Source of the DNA: Mesocentrotus franciscanus
Taxonomy: Eukaryota > Echinodermata > Echinoidea > Camarodonta > Strongylocentrotidae
Assembly (NCBI GenBank): GCA_037976565.1
Contig: CP137675.1
Coordinates: forward strand, 1,621,323-1,685,322
DNA: 64,000 bases
Direction: 5' to 3'
Each line of letters starts with the position of its first letter. The stretch's first letter is position 1. This document shows positions 58,937 to 64,000 of this stretch, piece by piece. The notes beneath the pieces are model-generated. The model was not told the origin of the DNA and did no database searches. It was given only the letters and a program-made list of their open reading frames with translations. The position numbers and the translations under genes are program-made.

Positions 58937-59314
58937 AAAGTTGAATTCTGGTCATGCAATTGCATTGTGAAAAAAGGATGTGGAATCGATCAGAATAGGT
59001 TGATCATGTAGCATATTAGTATTGGTGTGTACTGCAAGGTTCTGGAATCATCAAAATGATAAGAAATTTGGCCGTGCTTGGTAAAAGTAACAAGCACTGT
59101 ACACAGAAAGATGTATATGGGACTACATAAACATGTGGCATAAAAAATGAGGCCCACATTTTTAAGCTGTTACATGTCATTCAGAATATGAAGGCATTTG
59201 AAGAGCCATGCTTTTCAGTGAACTTTTTTCTCTTATGTTCTTCCACATTTGCACAATAACAATGAAAACGCTCACAAAGTATTTTTCACCTCTCCCCAGA
59301 ACTCAACCTTTTCT
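58937..59314. mobile_element. MITE, third copy of the 18.9/48.5-kb family
   Basis: The right end (inverse AGAAAAGGTTGAGTTCTGG) is followed by TTAA (59315-59318). The left end is AAAGTTGAATTCTGGTCATG after a decayed ATAA. It shares CAATTGCATTGTGAAA-type and GGAATCGATCAG words with 18888-19249 in reverse. Confidence 0.83.
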
Positions 59315-59318
59315 TTAA

Positions 59319-62300
59319 GTCATTTAATTCAATGGTCTAGTCCAATTTCTTCTACCTATCTTGGTTCTACATATCTAAACTTAAATTGCTGAGACACAAT
59401 GTCGATAACACATTTTCAAGTCGATCTCAATGCCATGTCAAATCTTGGTGGACAAAATGAAAGGGTCCTTAAGCTATGCACATTGTATTGAATGAATGCA
59501 AATCTTGATTTTTAAGCTGACGGATGGGAATTTCACCTTAATTTCTATCTACTGATAATTTCACAAAAATAATCGAGGAATTACTAATCCTTTTGGCAAA
59601 CCTCAATGAGATTCAGGATCATTAAAAGTTTGGCGCTCTGAACGCGTTGCATTGCGCATATTTGTAGGGTGCAAAGCTTAAGGACCTGCGTAGCTTTAGG
59701 AATCTCTACTATACTAAGGCATATGTTTTGGCTGAAGATGGAAAAGTTTCTAAATAATTCAGGGATATATTCTTTTTCTTTTTATTGGTTTTTATTTGAG
59801 GTTGCGATTGTGTTGCCCATTTGTATGTCACTTGTGTAAAGATTACCCAGATGGTGAATAATGTATGCTCTTTGTGATTCTGATAGCTAACATTCTATTT
59901 TCAATTGGTATAGATTCAAGAATCTATTGAATTGCTTGAAGGAAGTATTGATATCCTTAAATGCATATGTAAAAAGAAGATAAACACATGAACCTGACCC
60001 TACCCCCCCCCCCAACCCCTCGATCACAAAGCACCTAAAAAATTTCCAGAGAATATATCATTATAAGAAACCCATAATGAAAATTGATGTGGAATTATTG
60101 CTATTAATCACTCTGTATGTTCATTTATGCATTATGCACAGCAGTATTTTGGGGTGTACTTTTGTAAGCTGCACACTCAATCGATTTTTGAAAGTTATAT
60201 GTAAATAAGGTATCAAAAGATGTGTGAGACTCGAGGCTATGAGTTCCCAAATGCTTACACAATAAAAAATTCTTCAAGCATACTGCGGCAGATTTACATG
60301 AAAAGCAGTGATTCATGGCTCACTTCGAATCATCGGGTTTGATGGTTGCTTTACCCGACCCTTTTTTAAAACATGCACAAAATGTTGGGGGTAATGTTTG
60401 TGAAATATACCCCTCTCATCTACAAATGGTCTGGTCCAATTTACCCATCACTCTGTAAAAACCCTACGGCAAATCTATGATCGGACGCGTCATCTTCACA
60501 TGACCTGCTTTCGATTCAGGAAAGGTCGTGTAACACGACCACCCAACCAGACGCGATGACCAGATGATTCATAGTAAGCCGAGGTTCACTTCCCCCACTC
60601 TCCTTTCAATTCTTTAAGGTTTAAAAGTGCAGTTTACATTGGGAAACTGAAGCATAAGATGGCAAACCTTCATAGTGGGTTTAAAGATTGTCTGTGCTGT
60701 ACATGTATGATGTATATATTGCTCGCTTTAAAAAAAAAATTATTTTGTTGTTGCATACAAATCTTGTTTCCATCAATAACACTTGTTGACTTGTCAGCCC
60801 TTGTAAAGGATCGATTTGACGACTGATGGTGTCTTCAATGTAACAAGGCTGAGAGTAAGAACTTCATTTAAATAGTAGTCCATCTTTTTGCAATAATATA
60901 GACAAATCTGTGCAGAAAGACCACCCAAGGGAAACTAAGCAGTCTTTGTAGGCAGGTACTCTTTCTACATGATTGCAGGTACTCTTTGATACATATTCCA
61001 AATTGGAAACACTGTATCAAGGGAAAGAACAAGACAGTGTGGTCTCTTGTGGACAGGTGTCCTTTCTGTACAGGTAGTTTGCTAAATCAGGTTTCACTTT
61101 ATCTGAAAAGTGCAGTGAGATTAAATAGAAAATGAGTGAGTGTGTGAAATGATTGACTGCATGAGAGTGAACACAAACCCTGATTATAGTGACTCATTTA
61201 TTATTTGAAGAGGATTTTGAAATGGGTTGCATTGAAGCCTTATTTTACCATTTACGGGAGTGACATATTTGCACTACATAGCACTACTACCTGTCAGACA
61301 TCAATTAAAGTACGAATTTGGAAAGAGTGTTAATGATGTGATCAGGGAGATGTTTGTTTTCATATCCCTGATGTGATTTACAACATAGCCGTCCGTCCAG
61401 ATGTGATACTCTCCTGATTATGTTTCTTGGTTGGTTGGTGAGCAGAAAATTCTCTTGCAAATTTACTGATCCCTTGGAAAATAGAAGGAACATAATTATA
61501 AAACAGAGAAATTAAAGAAACTAAAGAAACTCTGGTTAAGATGTACAATATACATGTATTTTGATTTAGATAGAAAAAACATGTACCGAATATGCGACGT
61601 TGGACAACACTGTTTTATTTGCAACACATTTAAGGAAAGAAATACAAGTGCACTGCTACAGACTTGAAAATTTTAATGAAATTCACATTACAATCGGTCA
61701 ACAGTAAGCAACAATTTAGGAGCGGGAAGGGTGGAAATGATGGAGATTTGTCCCTATTTGTAATGCATGGAATAGACAAATGAGACGTATATGATTAGCA
61801 TAATCGATAGCATACATTTATACTGTCGGCCGAAACCATTTATCTCAGAAAGATTATTCATTTTAACCACTATACGGAAGGTTCGATGACTGTATTCCAA
61901 AATTAAAATACCGAAACGCCCAACAGCAGATGGAGACCATGACACATCCATCTTTTTTTCTTTTTCTTCTGTTAAATTGTTTCCGTGAGGGCTTGAGAAT
62001 TTAAATACTTCGTGACATTTAGAAGGAAGAAAGAAAATATGGGAAAGGGTTGGAACAAGCATTTCTTTCGTTCTCGCCATTTAAAGTCATCACTTGGACC
62101 TGGATTGTAGTTTAAGCCGAACACGGGAGACTCGTCTATCACTCATAATTTCATACTAAAAGTTCTATACTGACGATCATTATGACTGCCACTTTCCGAT
62201 AAAGCCCTATGGATTATGGACGATAACTCGGAACAATTAGTCTAGCGGAAATAATTTTGATATTTTCTTTATTGAAGGTACGCGATTAATTAATCACAGC

Positions 62301-62980
62301 CCGATGAGCTGGTATGATTGGTAATTACTGAAAATGAGGAGGCTCAGCATCGAGTTTTATTAACTTAAAATGATATTGGACCACGGAAACGGATGATACA
62401 TTCAGATTTCGATATTTCATCAATACCAAGTCTAGACAAATCTCGACACAATGAGCTAAAAAAAAAAAACACTCTGTAAAGTGGTATTCTCCGCTGGGCC
62501 TCTGTGAGCCATTTTGAAAGATGAGCTATAGTATATGCGCTAGTGTCTTTGCATGCTGCATAAGTCCCTCGGATAGGGTGTGAAACGGGCTGAATGGAGT
62601 CTCAGTTGCATGCGTGAGTTAAACTTGATTTCTCAACACTGGCTAAACAAACTATAAAATATAATGAATCTTGATATGGAAGTATTACTTTTCAACCTCA
62701 CTTCGTGTTATGGCGACAATGTGACAAGTAAACAACTAGATCGAGGGTTGTGGAAGATGCATGTAGTTGATACTCGTGAAGAAGAAGTTTTCCCAGTTTT
62801 GTAGATGTTCTGGGACTCTGCGGGCACAACTTGAATATGTTCAAAACAGTGATAAAAGCGAGATTGATTGTGATGTCCGTTGAACACGAGGCGTCATTTC
62901 CCTTACGTAAGGCTGCGTCAGTGACATGCGCCGTCTGACGCACAATGCGAGAGTGACCTCATTGCGATCAAGTTCTGGCG
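59319..62980. other. Intergenic sequence without a recognised gene
   Basis: Poly-C at 60004-60013; a decayed CAGTCAAACCTG-family MITE near 60900-61100 (CCACCCAAGGGAAACTAAGC, CAGGTTTCACTT); otherwise AT-rich. Minus-strand frames at 61754-62080 and 62698-63065 have no recognisable motif. Confidence 0.6.
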
Positions 62981-62984
62981 TATG

Positions 62985-63310
62985 AGCGTAAAATTGGGCA
63001 TAAAACACGAGTTTCATTTTAACCATGGCCGTAAAGCGAATTCGGAATTTAAAAAAAGTGAACAATGCATCAAATTTACTGGCGCATGTAGGCCTACTAA
63101 TTTATTTCACAGACTTGTTTGGATAGGTTTTGTGCAACGAGCATAAAACATGAGTTTCATTTTTAATTTGGCCATAAAGCGAGTTCAGAATGAAAAGAGT
63201 GAACCATGCGTCAAATTTACTGGCGCGTGCACTAAGATACTTCACAGACTTGTTAACTTCAGTTTTGTGCAACGAGCATAAAGCATGGGTTTCATTTCAA
63301 TCGTGACCGT
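62985..63310. repeat. Tandem repeat with about 140-bp units
   Basis: GCATAAAACAYGAGTTTCATT, GGCC.TAAAGCGA.TTC.GAAT, CAAATTTACTGGCGC and CACAGACTTGTT occur twice in order from 62997 and 63142. A partial third unit starts near 63277. The rest of the window to 64000 shows nothing I can name. Confidence 0.85.
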
Positions 63311-64000
63311 AATGTCTTCCAAAAGCCTCGAGAACCACGAAATTATCTTTCCGGATAAACAAACGGATTTCTCCTTTAGGATCGAATTGCCTATTATTCT
63401 TTTATGATATATTTCAATATTGTTAGATATGTCTCTGAAATGTAGGGTTATGATTGGCTTCGCTCTATATCACTACATAATAATATTAATTTTAAAATGA
63501 ATTAAAAAAATTTAAGAGGCGTAATCCAAGAAAGTATCAATTTCTCCTGGTTTATTTTATAGCATTTTTTTTAGATAATCATGAGAACTGTTCTCGGCCG
63601 ATCGTCGGGCATTTAGAACTCCTGTGAAGACTACCACTTATATAGACACGATCGCAACTACATGTATTTTCGAAAAGTGAACTCAAGTGCAACTTCAATA
63701 TCCTATGTATGTCACATAGAAATCATGTTCGGATTATGTATTATGTCTTTGTCATGTTCCCACATTTCAATATGAGACGCACAAGGCTATTGAAATTGCC
63801 TTAGGTCGATTTTTTGTAAAGCAGTTTCAATCGTGATACATAAGATCGCTACATCTTGCCATTATTTCAGAAGGGAAACTTCTTACTCATAATTTATACA
63901 GGTACTTACCTTATAACGGAAATACTTAACTATATATGAAAGGAAATTAACCATCGGGTCATAGGCTATTGTATCTTGTGGTAAAACTTTTTTTTTTTTA

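Noticed and set aside
61754..62080. 108-codon minus-strand frame beginning MARTKEML
   Set aside because: No domain, no splice partner and no resemblance to a known family that I can see; length is within chance for AT-rich DNA.
1..64000. A shared system linking ELP1, TERB2 and RPRD2
   Set aside because: The genes belong to separate known processes and are separately transcribed. Nothing in the sequence ties them together beyond adjacency.

Overview
The window is animal nuclear DNA from a marine deuterostome invertebrate, most likely a sea urchin or a close relative; I infer this from gene content and repeat style and cannot name the species. Three spliced genes account for all the coding sequence I can support. 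Exons were placed by hand from GT/AG junctions, phase continuity and recalled family sequences.

Region 1 (1-16,570, + strand): the 3' three quarters of ELP1 (Elongator subunit 1, IKAP). Eighteen exons run from 547 to a stop at 15083. They match the vertebrate protein from roughly residue 290 to the C-terminal end; the 5' exons lie before the window. One exon (12410-12691) carries a net one-base deletion near 12456 that breaks the frame. The terminal exon plus some 3'UTR is tandemly triplicated with a 152-bp period.

Region 2 (about 19,480-25,089, - strand): a complete six-exon gene of 214 codons that I recognise as TERB2, a subunit of the meiotic telomere complex TERB1-TERB2-MAJIN. One of its introns is GC-AG. 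It is convergent with ELP1; the space between them holds nested transposons.

Region 3 (25,090-38,384): gene-poor and repeat-rich. It holds a 1.0-kb terminal-inverted-repeat element, a 1.35-kb hAT-like element with 8-bp target duplications, diverged tandem tRNA-like modules, a (TA)n run, a 671-bp foldback element with a perfect 9-bp target duplication, a CCGAAC-rich element, and possible promoter sequence for the next gene. A 39-codon membrane-protein-like ORF at 32047 is the only unexplained coding candidate.

Region 4 (38,385-about 58,740, + strand): a complete coding sequence (10 coding exons, 1573 codons) for an RPRD2-type protein. It has an RNA polymerase II CTD-interacting domain (CID), a helical region, an acidic MELSD motif, and a 3.7-kb last exon. 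That exon encodes a long tract of Tyr-x-Pro repeats resembling the polymerase CTD itself. Introns hold a 39-bp minisatellite, a 21-bp minisatellite, a decayed duplicate of exon 6 and several MITEs.

Region 5 (58,740-64,000): no gene recognised; MITEs and a short tandem repeat.

The three genes belong to separate processes: tRNA wobble-uridine modification, meiotic telomere attachment, and Pol II CTD regulation. I see no sign that they work as a unit. The most unusual signals are the CTD-like tract inside a CID protein, the ELP1 frameshift and end-exon triplication, an insertion whose empty site is visible in another copy of its host repeat, and perfect AGGTCA-A-AGGTCA motifs recurring in two unrelated repeat families.
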